Below are positions 24,018 to 39,214 of a stretch of 64,000 nucleotides of DNA, piece by piece (position 1 is the first letter of the stretch; each line of letters starts with the position of its first letter). Source of the stretch: Polytrichum commune. Lineage: Eukaryota > Streptophyta > Polytrichopsida > Polytrichales > Polytrichaceae. The position numbers and the translations under genes are program-made. The stretch lies in the NCBI GenBank assembly GCA_950295325.1, contig OX485807.1, positions 32,828,440 through 32,892,439 of the forward strand, in the 5' to 3' direction. A model generated the notes under the pieces. It was not told where the DNA came from. It saw only the letters and a list, made by a program, of their open reading frames with translations, and did not search any database.

Positions 24018-27000
24018 CGTTATTGAACCAACATCAGTACTTGAAGTGCATCATGCAAATAGCGTCTATGTATAACGGCATGTTTGAACCAGTCTACTGT
24101 AAATAACATCTAGAAATTACATGGGACTGCACAATATGTTAGATATAAAGCTCGCCACCGAGTTCTATGTCTGATATCGTGGAAGAAACAATCTTAGCCT
24201 CTTTGGGAAGGGCGATTTAATAGGCGCAACTAAGTTTCTGAAAACATTTCGCAAGTTCAAACAGGAATACCTGTCAAATAATAATCAGGTCATGGGAGGA
24301 TTTATCCCCACAGTCGACTATATGTGGTAAGCATTTCGACTTCTTTGGAAATGGAAAGGGCATGTTATACAAACGTTATTTAGTGCAGCTATTCTAACTT
24401 ACTTTAAGACTTGCAAGCCATTTGTTCTTCGGCAGCTCGGGTTGTTTATGTCCAATTCTGTCGTAATTATTCCGTTCAAGTCGAATGTCTCACTATAGTC
24501 GAGAAACAAATTATCCGTCCGAAGTATAAGTTCATCATGACCATATTCTTGTGGACTCCAAGCTCATGGCCACAATTTCGAAGTAACAGGGGACCGTGAA
24601 AACGAGCGTTGTCAACCTTTGACGATTGAATTGGACAAGTATGGCAGCAGAAACATATTGATCTATGTTTCAGATGTTGTGTTAAAACAAGGCTGTAACA
24701 TCCCAGGCTTTGCCTTCTGGTAAATTTTCTGATTGGGACACTACAGGTGTCTATCAAAGCTCTTTAGTGCCAGAAAAATCGCAAAGAATAGATCTCAGCA
24801 AAATTCAATCAGCAACCACATCGGTACTGATTGACTTGTGCAATCTGGTATGTGACATGCACAAGCAAAATTGTCTCCTCAGAGAAAATTTATACTCATA
24901 GTTTTCTTATACGACCAACACATGGACTTGCAATGAATAAGGAGCATCATATCCATGCACTCAAATAATACAAGGATCATTCAATCGACGGAAACAGAAA
25001 TGGAGTAGGAAGATCACCATACTTGCGCGTTTCTCGTTCTTGCAATCGTAGTACGGCAACGACAACTCAATTCGGTTGAGAGTGCAAGAAGAAGTTATTT
25101 CAATGCAAGCCGTCCATAATCGTAACGTGCGAAGTCCTTCATGACTGCTCCTTTGTTCCTTCCAATATAGGGTTGCTTCATTAAACTGGAGGTTGACATC
25201 TCTTTTTGTCGGTTAATGGCCTATTTCCTGTCGCTGAGAATCATTCACATCAGACCACGAATTTGTTGTTGCTCGGACGACGTTCGAGGCCTTAGAAATT
25301 TGCAAGAATGTTGAGGTTGTACTTCTTGGTATCACAAAACTTGCTATAAGATGGTGCGAACCATATATCCTCCTGCTAATCATACAATCCTTATGCCCGC
25401 TGATGAGGTATCTATTGACGGTTGAAAATCAACAGATCTGGCTTATTATTCCCTGACTTATTATTCCCTAGCTTTTTCAAACTTAACAAATTCCTCTCCA
25501 TAACTTAAACCTAAGGCTCTCAGTAGTCGGTGGTCACTAATATTGCAAATACAGGATCAAGAGAGTTGTCTTCGGGACTCTGTAGGTCCTTGTCAAGAGT
25601 TCGAAACTTGTGACCCTCAACTTGGCCACTCCGCCATTAAATTTTCTGCACTAATTTGTGCGGAAATCCAGTATGTTCAAAGGGACAATCATGAAACACC
25701 AAGAACATGATAAACACTTCAGGCAGTTCATTATTGTAGACCTTCCATTCAATAATTTGTGCTTGTTGTTCACAAACTATTATGAAATGGACCGATCAAT
25801 GTCAAAATTGTTTCCCAGAGCATATGCAACTGCAAATTATGTGCAATGTTCGTCATCACTTCAAAGACCTAGTTTCTTGTTTGTTTCACGTGCTCTTCTT
25901 CTCATGCAACGTATTTGCCTCTTTCAAATGCAAATCCTTCTCGTTACCTTTGACATCAATCTTCTTTGAAAGATGATAAGAGCAGGGGAAGGGCTGAGTA
26001 TACCATCGTTTAATTACTTGCGCCAAGAATTTCCAAAGCAGTATTACTTAAGAACAATCAAACCTCGGGATTTAATGACAGTGAATCCCGATGCGATCTA
26101 TCCTCACAAAGATCCAGCACGCAAAATCGAATCAAAACGAAAGAAGAAGAAAGTTGCAGACTCTTGCTCACTCCTCGGCAAACTTCTTATCCACATCGAA
26201 AGACATCGTTAACATGACGACTGAAGCATCTTTTTCTCCAATAACCTCGGTGTGGTCTTTTATTTGCGCATCCATCAATTCTCTGTCATGCAAAGGGAGC
26301 AATCAATCCTCACAGCGATGAATTGTTTTAAAAGAAAGGAGCGGTACATTTCATGCTGAGAAATATCCACACACGAGCCTTGAACTCCCTTCATTGGTCT
26401 GATTTCCGCTTCATTGTACACGAGAACTGAAAACTAATCGAAGGTAAGAATAGAAGAAAGCACATCTTTCTCACAGCAAAAACTCGAGAAAGAAAGAAAG
26501 AAACATGCAGTGCATATTCCAGGCACAAGTCCCTCACTGTGGTTCAATGTAAAATGTTACACACCAAAAGACGAGACTAAAATGAGGTGAAGAATACAAG
26601 AATCAACACATTATCTCTGAACAGCATATATCCAATTGGAGAAAAGAAGAAAAAAAAGAGGTGCAGCACATTTGAGGCTGCTGCAAGGAAAGATTAAACC
26701 AGACACACACACCACTCACTGCTCCTATGATTTGTGGTGTATTGTAAGGTAGACCAAAACTAAAATGAAAAACTGATTAAAGACGGGAAGCAGGAGAAGG
26801 GAACTTGAACGTGAGCATTGTGAAACATGGAATTAATGTGGAGAGAGAGGGAGAGGTCCCCGACGTTGGTATTCTTGAGCAGAGGCAGAAACAGAGCAGC
26901 AGCGTCTGTCGGGCTCTCCATCATGGCCTCGCATGCTCGGCAACGAGGAAGTAAACTACTAAGTTAACCTCACTCACTCACTAAGGTCTTAGTTTAAGTT

Positions 27001-27025
27001 AACCCGGCTTTAGCTTCAACTAAAC
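24018..27025. other. Intergenic; weak coding candidates only
   Basis: Two weak candidates: a 63-codon frame at 24710-24901 (+), and a minus-strand frame from 26924 beginning MMESPTDAAALFLPLLKN, which could be a first exon. Neither has a recognisable domain or a convincing splice partner. Confidence 0.35.
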
Positions 27026-27028
27026 TTA

Positions 27029-27425
27029 GGGCATGTTTACACGAAAGTTATTAGGCCATAGCTCTTGAGAATCCTTGAATTCTCATTGGTTGGGAGTATT
27101 GCAGACCCCACTTTAGGTTTACACGAGGGTATTGTTGGATTATAATCCCTAATATTTTCAGTGGATGGAAAATCTACACGGAATCTCATAATGGCAAGTA
27201 TGGATATTGTTAGTTGGGATTGTAGGGGGATTTTTCAAGACAACTCTTGAAGGTACGCATGACATGGCGGGGATCTGGGTTGACACACTCGGGGTTTGTG
27301 ATCTCTAAAAGACTAGGGGTTATATATATAGTCCATGGACTTTTCTATGCCCTCATCCAAAAAGTTGGGTATCATGCATGGCCATTTAAGAGCCATGGCC
27401 TCATGCCTTAAGTGTGAACATGCCC
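27029..27425. mobile_element. MITE, TTA duplication (Harbinger-like)
   Basis: Termini GGGCATGTTTACAC and GTGTGAACATGCCC are inverted complements with one mismatch, flanked by TTA at 27026-27028 and 27426-27428. It is 397 bp with no coding frame. TIR and TSD type fit the PIF/Harbinger group; the terminus is also close to that of the 7.3 kb element (GGGCCTGTTTAGAC). Confidence 0.85.
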
Positions 27426-27429
27426 TTAA

Positions 27430-27789
27430 TCCATGATGCTATTTAAGGGTGGGTTTACATGTTTACTCTAGGGTCCAAGACCAAAGAAACTCCAAAAGCG
27501 ATATAGTGGTCAAGAGCAAAACTTTACTCTAGGGTTTAGGTTCAAGGTATAAGAAACAAAAAATGGCATCATTTCCCTCTCCGAATCTCATTGATGTTAA
27601 CTCATGGAAAAAACTCCTTCTAGCTTCAAGAAATACATCTCCAAGCTTGGGTCCATGAAGGGGTGTTTTGGACTCCATGTTTCTTGGTCCCAAACCCTAA
27701 TATAGACCTACTCTTAGAGTATGGGTTCAAGAAAGTTGGGTTCAAATATCCCTCAACCTTTTTAGCATGTAGCTAGTGAGGTCAACGTA

Positions 27790-27826
<37 letters not shown>

Positions 27827-29766
27827 TCGTATATATTGGCGAGGCTCATATAAATTGGTCCAAGACTTAAATTGTTTTTTCAAAAATTTTGGGGTTTGAA
27901 ATTTTTGAGTAGATTATCTTATATCAAAAATAATATAAAATACATACTTACTTACTTGTTACACTCCTAATCACAAGATAAAGCATGTATTTGTATCCCA
28001 AGGTACTCGTGTTGTGTAAGTGAACCTAAATCATCAAAAATGTTAAGCTATTCAACCGATTTGAAAAGTGTATTTGAATAAAAGTTGGTTTTAGAAGCTA
28101 AAATGAAAGTATGAGGCTCAAATACATGTTTTGGTGCATGGTAATTTGAGCTTATTGAACACTTAACCGTTAAATCCCTCAACATCATTCTTCTCAAAAT
28201 TGGCCTCAACTCATTGTTTCTAAGAGAAATAATTTAGGACTCAATATGTAGATGTTTTTGAGCATCCAACCATATGTGAGATCGGCCTTTGCATGAGTTA
28301 CCTTGAACATAATCAACTGTCCCATGTGGTAATGGGAATGAGAAGTTAGTACACATGTGAAGGTATAATGGTAGATGATTGAAAATAAACTTTAACTCTA
28401 CTGACCTCATCAATTGGATGATAGGATGAGACTCAAGTTGGATGAAACTTTTTCCATATTATTTCCAACTTAATTGTGAACCTTTGAGGCTTGAACTTTT
28501 TGTGTTTGCACCAAACGTGATTTTTGGAGAGCCCTTGCAATTGTAGCACTCCGTTTTACATCCAATCTTACATAACATTTCTTCAATAACTTTAAAAACT
28601 CCAATTACCAATCCCAATGGTCAATATATGAAACGTAAAGTAAAATAAATCCTTGGAATTTTTCACATCTTTCCAAGTACATACGAGTGTTGTTTTCCTA
28701 TCTGACAAATTTCCTCATGTATCATGAGGTTTAGTCCAAGTCCAATGGAATTTGGGGCGTTGGATGCAAAATGAAATTCATTAATTTTGACATGAATTTC
28801 ACCTCCATCTAAAAAAAAAATCCAAAGGTCTCATTCGAAACAAAAACCATAAAAAATTGGTCATTTTGGGTCCTCGGGGCCTTATGCATTAAGGGTTAGT
28901 GGACATTATTTTCAAACTCATGATTGGATCCAAGCTTGAAGATTGATTTCTCCACTCATGGTAGAAAATGCTAATTTTGTTGCTTTAAGGGCTAAGCAAA
29001 GTTTTTTTTTTTAAAAAAAACTTTCGATATATTCCCTATCATCAAATGAATGGAGATTTCAACACCCAAAACATGCATTCTTTGGAGTCCGTATGCAAAA
29101 GTTAAGAAGGGTTCCATGGGTTATTGATAGATTATCCAAAACCATTAGGGTGCATGATGTTAAGGTGATGAACATTCTCAAAATCAATATGTGCTTATTG
29201 TATTAGATTTTTAGGGTGTTGGATCTAGCATTCTCCACCTTAGGAGAAGTGTTTTCTTGAGTGCGGACCATGGAGATTTGATGGGAAAGTGATACCATAA
29301 TAGAGTTATTCACAAAGTCCCTTAGAGGGACAAAATCAAGGGTTTGATCCATCTTTAAGAAAATTTCCTACTAAGAGCTTGTTAGCTCGTAATTGTGTAT
29401 TGGAGTGCATTTAAAAACTTGGGTGACAATTGGGACTTCCTCATTCCACCTCTCAAACTTTGAGAAACTTTTAGGATCCAAAAATAAGGTATGTCCATGA
29501 GACCAACTGTCTCAAATTTCATATCAGCCTATGCAAGGTTAACTTGACCCACCCATCCTAGTAGGACAAGCTAGAAAAATGGTTTTTAAGAGCGTGATAC
29601 GACTCTTTGTGTATGGAAAATGAAGCATAAAGAAGACTTGGATGACTTTGTGTCAATTCTTATAAACCTAGAGTTTGAGCCTAAACAAATGATATCATTT
29701 GCTTTACTTTACAAGTAACTCTATTAGAAGCACTTCATTTTTTCATATCATGGACCCGGACACTAA
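27430..29766. other. Intergenic with repeats
   Basis: No gene is seen. It contains a (TA)n run at 27792-27823. From about 29240 to 29735 it contains one copy of a dispersed repeat whose inverted copy lies at about 48800-49400; shared words include CTCTTTGTGTATG, GGACAAGCTA and TTTGCTTTACTTTA. Confidence 0.5.
27792..27823. repeat. (TA)n microsatellite
   Basis: About 15 uninterrupted TA units. Confidence 0.95.
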
Positions 29767-30346
29767 GGGCCGCTTCACAATATGGCTGTCCAAGTCAAGA
29801 GGCCATGGGATTGAATGGCCAAACTTTGTTGAGAGTCCAAAGAAATGGGCTGAAAATAGCCAATTAAACGTAGGAATTGGAGCCTTTGGTTGGGCATAGT
29901 GTGAAGCCTCCAAAGGCCAAGGCCAAAGTCCAAACCTTTGGCCATGAACTCTCATGGCCTCTCGACTTGGACGGCCATAGTGTGAAGCCTCCAAAGGCCA
30001 AGCTCAAAGCCCAAAGGAAGAAGGAGCATCCCACTTTATTCCATGCCCAAAACAACCCCTCCAATCTAACGCCCAAGATCTTGTTAGTTTTTTCTTATTT
30101 TTGTATGAAAAAAAATCGATGGTCTCTCGACCATAGTTTGGGGTTACATTCATGTCTGACCCAAACTTCCTTCAAGAGTTTGTCGCCTTGATCAAAAGGT
30201 ACTGCCATGTAGGCATTTTGGAGAGCGATGGCCTTTGAACTTTGGCCTCTAGTATGAAAGGACAAGAGGCTGAATTCTTGGTTTCATGCAATTTGATTGG
30301 TGGAATCGACGGCCTCTCGACCTTCGGCTATAGTGTGAAGCGGCCC
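29767..30346. mobile_element. MITE, TAA duplication, internal tandem duplication
   Basis: The left end GGGCCGCTTCACA and right end TGTGAAGCGGCCC are inverted complements, flanked by TAA at 29764-29766 and 30347-30349. It is 580 bp. Inside, a block containing CATAGTGTGAAGCCTCCAAA occurs twice (about 29896 and 29972), each copy resembling a subterminal TIR. Noncoding. Confidence 0.87.
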
Positions 30347-30422
30347 TAAGATAAAGTTCTTGGCTCCAAATATTTACTCTAGATCAGTAGGATTCCTCCA
30401 TTTTGGAGTTTCTTTGGTCTTA

Positions 30423-30798
30423 GAGCATCTCCACCCTTGGGCAGAAAGGCAGGCTCTCGAAATGCGCTTTGAAGGGCTCCAAGCATGCACTAAATTTTTT
30501 TTAGGGTGGCACTCCCCCACCGTTACTTGCATACTGGCTCTTCAAGCCAAAAAGTTGTCAGGAATATTCCTTGTATTCCCAAAAGTGGCACGATTCACTG
30601 AATCGCAAGTGGATGAGGCCCCGGAATGTGGGCGTAGCAAGAACAACACTCACTCGCGAGGATAGTGAGTGGAGCCGGAAGTTTGAAGAGCCCTGGCAAT
30701 CAAGGCCTCGGTGTTAGGGAGGGGTGGGGCAAGTTTTTCTCCAAGGCCGCGTTAAAAGGCTTGCCAAGTCCCTTTAACGCGGTAGGGTGGAGATGCTC
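30423..30798. mobile_element. MITE with GAGCATCTCCACCCT termini
   Basis: A perfect 15 bp inverted repeat, GAGCATCTCCACCCT with AGGGTGGAGATGCTC, is flanked by TTA at 30420-30422 and 30799-30801. It is 376 bp and noncoding. GAGCATCTCCA-type ends are common in plant MITEs; the TTA duplication places it with PIF/Harbinger. Confidence 0.88.
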
Positions 30799-30993
30799 TT
30801 AGACCCTACTGTATAGCACCCTTCAACGCAGCACTCGTTTTTGTTATTTATTTGGTTGCTTTTGTATGGTCCCAAGAATGACATACTGTGGGATCACACC
30901 CCACCAGTAGGTCCGTCTCCGAACCTGCATGCTGAGCCGGGGCCAGTGCCGACCCTAAGGCCGAAGCTGGTGAAGAGGGTAGTAAAGCCACAC

Positions 30994-31002
30994 TTAGGGT
31001 TT
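30994..31002 (+). promoter_or_regulatory. Telo-box upstream of RPS15
   Basis: TTAGGGTTT lies about 83 bp before the ATG, next to the pyrimidine-rich CTCTTTCTCTC leader. Telo-boxes are established elements of plant ribosomal-protein promoters. The partner copy has TTAGGGTTC at the same place. Confidence 0.6.
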
Positions 31003-31084
31003 CGAAGCTCTTTCTCTCAGCGCAGGACTAGCGCAGCTGTCTCTCTCGCTCCGTCGCTGCTCAACCGTCTCGCAATCTCTCACC

Positions 31085-32720
<1,636 letters not shown>

Positions 32721-32835
32721 AGACAGTGTAGGTTCTTGGGATGGCATTTCATAGCAATTTCTGCCCATACCAATGCGGTTGGGCAAGTTACAATGATGTA
32801 ATGAAATGTTTTGAGAGATCATGATGGGAATCAAA

Positions 32836-35313
32836 CAAGTGTGCTCCTAATGGAACTGGAGATCGTATCTGGAGTGGAAGTCTTTATCATCATGAATTGG
32901 TTCAAATTATCATATGTACACAAATGACCGGAAGATTTCAATGTGAAATCACATTACCTCTGACACTGAATGTGGCATCTCACGGTATACTACAGTATTG
33001 TGTCTACCTGTTATGAATCAAGTAATCAGAGGTGTTTCTCGAAATCTTGCACATCCTGTGGTAATGTGCTTTCTGATGGCAAGATGCTTGCAGATGTTCC
33101 CTGTTTTCTCTTAAAAAAAAAACCTAGAGTTTCATAGCTACTGAGGGATCTCACCAAACGTTCATGGCTTACTGTCTTTAATGAGCAAGTTACGAATTTG
33201 AAAGAATATGTTCATGAATCAGGCAACTGAATAGCTCTGTACTGTTAAAACGCTCAACATAAAATGGTACACCTAACTTTTTCGACAAGCTCTGAAGGCT
33301 TCGTAAAACATACCCATAGTGACAAAGAAAGGCTGTTACATTTATAAGTTATTAATCAGATCAATAATGTTGGAGGTTCTGTATTAGATGTATGATTTGA
33401 AGTAAATAGAGCTACAATTGGGTCTGTCGAATTCTGAACGAGTCCAACTGAGTGCACCGAATGTGTCTTGTGTGAATTATCTACTGTATTGGTCTAGGCA
33501 GTATATAGGCACCTGAATTATTCCTAATTCGGTTGGCAGCCGTCACTCGATTTGAGTGCCATGTGCCTCAAAGATTGAATATTGAACTTACATCCTTAAA
33601 AAGAGACTGGACTTCGTGCTCAAACTATGATAACTATTTGATGAGCATGAGACCCTAGGACATGATAACAGAAGGAAATAGGCTATGGCCTTGATTTAAT
33701 CCTAACCATCTTGTAAAAATTGTGTGTTTCATATCTACGAGAAGTGGGCTAATTGGCAAAAGTAACCATTCCAGGGTTGCCTACCTTAAGATAGGGTTCA
33801 TTATAGAACCTAGGATGTCGCACATTGGGCACATATTCCACTTGTTGTCAAGCAAAATCACATTTTTGAGGTTTTCCTAGCTACAGAGTGGAATTGTTTC
33901 CACCTCATGGGAAATAAATCAGGTTACTTCCACCTCAAAGAGTTTCTCTAACTATGTGAATTTGAAGTAACTATGAATGTAAATTTTACTTGAAGCATGC
34001 ATTTACACCACCCCAACGCATAATCATTGTTGCTTACCGCACTTTGACTCATAAGCTAGCCACTGAAATTGGACAGTGGTCAACTATTCCAATTCCTAAA
34101 GATGACAAAGTATGCACTTTTGCACTTACAATTGCTACAGGAAAACATGTCCAAATTAGCCCTGTAGGGTTGTTGTAATTACAATGGATATGATCACCCG
34201 TAGACGGTGGTTGCAAGTAGTTGGTGGAGTTTTGATGGCCAAGTCGTAAGCCATGTAATGTTTCTAATATTGTTGTTTTTGACCCCCATGGTATTCTATA
34301 GGCGACGCTTCCTATTGTGTGTGTGATGCATACCTTTTGTCCATTCTACCATAATGGGTAGTATAGATCAAGTTTTGAGTGACATTCATTCAATGTCATT
34401 TTGGTAACGTGCAATGAAATTGGTGAACTTGATGATATGTACCACCTACCCACATATGTGGACATACTAATATTAACATTATTGTAGCTACAAACATGCC
34501 ATTCACCTATAATGTGTTGACACGATCCTAATTGGTGTGTATAGAATACATGACAAACTACTTGTCCACGGGTAGTGCATAATACTCATTAGACAAAACA
34601 ACTGAAGATAGACATATTGGGTGACATAATGCATTATTATTATGCACCTCTTCATGAGGAGTGTCCGAAACACCATGGGCGCAAAGGAGACCCCAGAATG
34701 ACACCTGGAACTTGTGGCCCCATTGGTGAGAACGCCCAAGCGATCCCAGAGTGGGTGATGCCTCCGGGCGTTGAGAACGCCTTCTATGCACGAAAACTAG
34801 GAGTCACGAGAATAAAGCCATGAGCTATAAGTAGCTTATGGCGTTTGAATTCTAGAATGCTCAAGAATACCTTAAATTGGAGGTGTGAGCTTGGAGATAT
34901 GACAGTTTAAGTGGGGTGCTGAATAGGATATTTAGATGAAGATATGATACTTTGAGGGTGAAGATGGTGACAGGTTAAACACGCAAACTAGACGTAACAG
35001 TCAAAAATAAGAACTAAAAAATATATAATACCAACGAAGGGAGATTAACTGTGATAATTGTCGTGAACAAAATTGCGAAACAGTCAAACATTTTTTTTCC
35101 TACTGTTGTAAACTTCCGCTCTACAAGGCAATTCAAACGAAACGACATGATAAGTCCTGAGCAAACTTTATTGTTAGGCAAATTAGACAGTCTGGATGGA
35201 TTCCAAGTGTTAATGACGGACAACATGTGGGGCGTTCCGGACGAAAACACCTTAATTTTCCCGGAAGTATTAAATGACAAACAGATAACACACCGGAGGG
35301 CGGACTTGATCTT
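32836..35313. other. Intergenic, no gene seen
   Basis: AT-rich sequence with short frames only. Near 33600-33660 there is another degraded piece of the dispersed GACTGGACTTCGTGCTCAAA family. Confidence 0.45.
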
Positions 35314-35316
35314 TAA

Positions 35317-35882
35317 GGGCCACTTCACACACAAGGCTGAAGGCCCTTGACCATGGCAATGTAAGAGCTCTCATTGGTCGAAAAGGTGGAGACCGTCCAA
35401 GTTCACTTCACACTAGGAGGTGAAGGCCTAAAGGCCCAAAGAAAAGTTCGTGGATGAAACGTCTACATGGAGCCCTACATGGCTAGTTGTGGATAAGGGT
35501 GCATGGTCTACCGGAATTTGCGTCAGACCCACCTGCAAGAGGTGGGCTTGACGCAAATTCCGGGAGACCATGACTTTTTAAATATTTTTTCCAACAGGAC
35601 AGATTCCAAGACAGATTCCAGGACAGGCAAACACCACCAAGTAGTTATCTTAAATTGATAAACTTGGAGACATATTACATTATACCAAATCCTCCCCTTT
35701 TTTCCCGCCAACAAAATATGCAATGGTCCTGCAACATGGCTCATTCTCACTTCACACTATGCTTGAGGGCCCAAGACTACATAAAATGGCTTTCCCAACA
35801 CCCATGGTACGGCCTTTGGATGAGAGTCAAGGGTCCTCACCATTACAAGGTCACGGCTCTTGGCTCATGTGTGAAGTGGCCC
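35317..35882. mobile_element. MITE, TAA duplication, with internal long hairpin
   Basis: Termini GGGCCACTTCACACA and GTGTGAAGTGGCCC are flanked by TAA at 35314-35316 and 35883-35885. It is 566 bp and noncoding. At 35502-35572 there is a 33 bp stem with two mismatches and a 5 nt loop (GCAAG), carrying GGAATTTGCGTCA and its complement. Related copies: 62283-62639 (inverted) and 62994-63493. Sequence and spacing of the hairpin match the right end of the Harbinger transposon at 51.7-55.4 kb. Confidence 0.9.
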
Positions 35883-35885
35883 TAA

Positions 35886-38800
35886 GTATCAACCAGCAGC
35901 GCAACGAGGGGACGACGTGGAGTTAGTAAGGTGAAATCATGAAATTGAAATATGAGACATTTTGGTGATTAGGGACAATGCGATGATGCAAAAGGTGGAT
36001 TGGTATAACGAACTAGTAGATGCATTTTGCCGATGATATCTAGAAAGCAACGTAAGATTTTAGCCAATGGTAGTGTGTGTAATGGGCACGGTCCCGGCCT
36101 TAATAAAGCAAATTCTCTGAAAAATTTAGCTGAAGGTTCAAACGTCCTAGGTGATAATATAACCATCGGAAACCATAACGTCCATCAAAATCCATAACTA
36201 TACATTATAGATGATCCGAGATCAAATTCACGACCGGAGGTAAACCCACTCGGACGAGCCCCACAAATTTAGATCCCAAAATGTAGAAGGTTGAGAATAG
36301 TACACTTAATACATAATATAATAGGCACAAAATACATTGTCTGGAATCCAAATATTTTAGATATGTCCATAATCCTGAACAATATTGGCAATAGGTTTGT
36401 CGAACAACTTAGTATAACGCTTATCCCAAGAATTTGGAGGGTTTAGGTCGAGTCCATCCGACTAGCCCTACATATAACTAGATCTATAAAAGTAAAACCA
36501 TTTTTAAACCCGCCTCCAACCTCGGAATTCATTCTTGAAATTTGTACCGAAATGGGATCGCCGACTTGAGGACATTTGAATCGCAAAGGACTTTGATTTT
36601 TTTAAAGTGTTTTGGATTATTTTGCATCAAATCCATTTATTTAGATGCTATTTTAAAATATTTTCAAAGATTATTTAAGATTATTTAATCTTTTGACTGT
36701 TGACTTGAGTGTTTTCTATATTCTAAGGTTGTTTTAGGACATTTAAATGTCAAAGAGCCTAGATTTATTTTTGAAACGTTTTGAAATGAATTTTTATCTA
36801 ATCGAAGCTATAAACACAACTAATTTGGAAAGCTCACTACGGAATCTCATAACATCTGTTTTTTTTTTGAAAATTCATATCCGAGGACAGGTCTACTAGT
36901 CTTCTTTGCAGCCTAAGTTGTTTCAAAATTATCTAACGTTCTGTTTAACAATAATAGAAGTTTTTATGAGACTATTTAGAAAGTTACCAATGTAGGAACA
37001 TGTAGTTTTCAAGGCTTGCCACGGTTTTGTATAGTTGTCATTTATTTTTAATCTTATATGCACAAATATGTTTTGAAGTTGTCTTTTCAGCCTAAATAGT
37101 TTAATTATTCAAAATTCTATTATTAAGTTATAGACATTTTCATAAAACAACTTAAAACCTCATTATTCTTTCTTTCTCTATAGAATTTCCTTAGGTTTAT
37201 GAATGATCACAATAGGTTTTATATTACATTGGTTTGCATTGTATTAACTTAAATGTATTACAAAAATTTAAGTTGCTCAATGCATGGTAACTAAGTTTGA
37301 TTGAACAAAAGAACAATGAAGTCATGAAATATGAATATGCAAGGGATGACAACCATATCCATAGTAGTGGAGGGCAATCCACAAAGGGCAACAACCAAGA
37401 CCAATTTGCTTTGCAACCAGGAAATGGGAACTCGTGAGTCTTCTTCCACCCAAAAACCAGCTGAAACCCGAAATGGGTTGGAACCACCCATATTCAGCGG
37501 GAAATGACAATTAGAACGAGAGTGGACATGGACGCTTCCAACATTGTTGACTAAGGTTCATTTGGACACGCTATCCTCTAGTGAAAGTAGTCAAAATGAA
37601 ACACACTTCATGTTGAAATGTCCCTTCTACCACCACATTAAAAAACAAGTTTCTTTTTCTACTTGAGAATGCCATTCTACGTACTCTCAAGTCTTTCTTC
37701 AAATTGGACCATTAATTAATTGATCTAGCTTACACACGACACTACACTCCACTCCACTCATGTAGGAAACTAGCCTTTAAATACAAGCCTTGCTATACCT
37801 CACCTAATAAGGCCCACATACCTCATTGGGAGGTGTGTGATCTACGTACCCAAACTCATTTATTGGCTTGGGGCTCGTGGCCTCTATGTTAACCCATCCA
37901 GCATGGTTGAAGGGGGTCTAGTAAAAACAAATCCCTTGCAAGGTTGAGGGCCGATTCACTCCAACTGCAATTCATTAAATTAAAATCGGAATCTCTGATA
38001 TCATTTCCATAGTCAAATGTTTTTTAAATAGGTTTTAAAAGAAATAGTTTGTTTTGGTTTCATCCATGCTAACAGATGAGTTTATGTAGACACCACAAAC
38101 CCTAGCCTCATTCATTCATCCCATACCCAATGCCCATGGTTTAGAATACAGTTATGATCCTGGACGCATTTTTTTTAATAAGTTTCTTGTAGTCGTAGAT
38201 TTCACAATAGTCATTGGAACATGGTGGCGCCGAAACCGTCAATTGAAGATTCCTCTTGCTCTCATTCCAAGCCTTTCGAAGGCCATCCTGATGTGCATTT
38301 TGCAAAGCAAAGGCAATCACGGAGGGCCAGCTATTCCTGCTGCTCGGCACAGGTGATCAAAATTGACCAGCTCTGTGAGAAGGATTGATAGTTCTCAAAT
38401 TGGGAAGTTGTTGGATTTCCATGTCTTGATTTTGCATTGAATGCATGATCGATATTCACAATCTACTCCAAGTACATCGATCTCGAAGAAACAAAATGTG
38501 GGCATTGATGAAGGTTTTCTAAGGGAAAGCGTAACTGAGAGGTCGTATCGGACGTACGAACAGAAGTCAGTGGACACATCGCTTTGAGCATCCAGTTAGT
38601 GTCGTTCTCGAATGTATTCTAGCTCTCTTGGTTTCCTTAAAAGAAATTTTTGGTGAAAGAGTGATGGAATACAGAAGGACTGATAATGCGCACTGAAGGA
38701 CCTAGTTATTAGCAAACTTTGACGCACTTTACAAATTTCACGTAAGAGATGCTTAGTGGACAACTCCTGTTTTATATTTCATCAGTTAAGTTCTATCCCT

Positions 38801-39080
38801 GAAAATCGTGGTAAATGTCACGAGGTCATTCAAATATAGCACGAAACTCGGAATATCGACGCAGGCATTGACGCGAAATTTGTTTCCCTCAATATCTCGA
38901 TGTGCATCTGGTACATTGCATTGCATTTACCACATACAAATTCTGAGGATAAAACATCACTCTGCTATCTATTCACGAATGCTTGGCATATACACCTAAT
39001 CCTGCACGTCATTCCGAGACAAAATCATTTGTCTCGTTCGATTGAAATGAGGGGAGACGAATGGTGCCAGAGTCCAAGTG
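35886..39080. other. Intergenic, no gene seen
   Basis: AT-rich. Open frames at 37224-37510 and 38141-38577 lack recognisable motifs and convincing splice context. A gapped TTCTCGAATGTATTC at 38605-38619 resembles a weak heat-shock element upstream of the small HSP gene. Confidence 0.45.
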
Positions 39081-39081
39081 G

Positions 39082-39111
39082 CTTCTGGAAGCATTTCCAA
39101 CGCCTTATATA
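39082..39111 (+). promoter_or_regulatory. Probable heat-shock element and TATA box of the small HSP gene
   Basis: CTTCTGGAAGCATTTCC (TTC-nn-GAA with a third imperfect unit) begins at 39082. TTATATAT begins at about 39104, some 110 bp before the ATG at 39215. HSE followed closely by TATA is the standard layout of heat-inducible plant promoters. Heat induction is inferred. Confidence 0.55.
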
Positions 39112-39214
39112 TCCCTGATTGAAGAGAATGTTGTCTGTGCTGCAGGGCGAGGCATCGTTGACAACGAAGACTTCATTGTGAACCTTCTTGGGTGATGAGG
39201 GTTAATACGTAACA

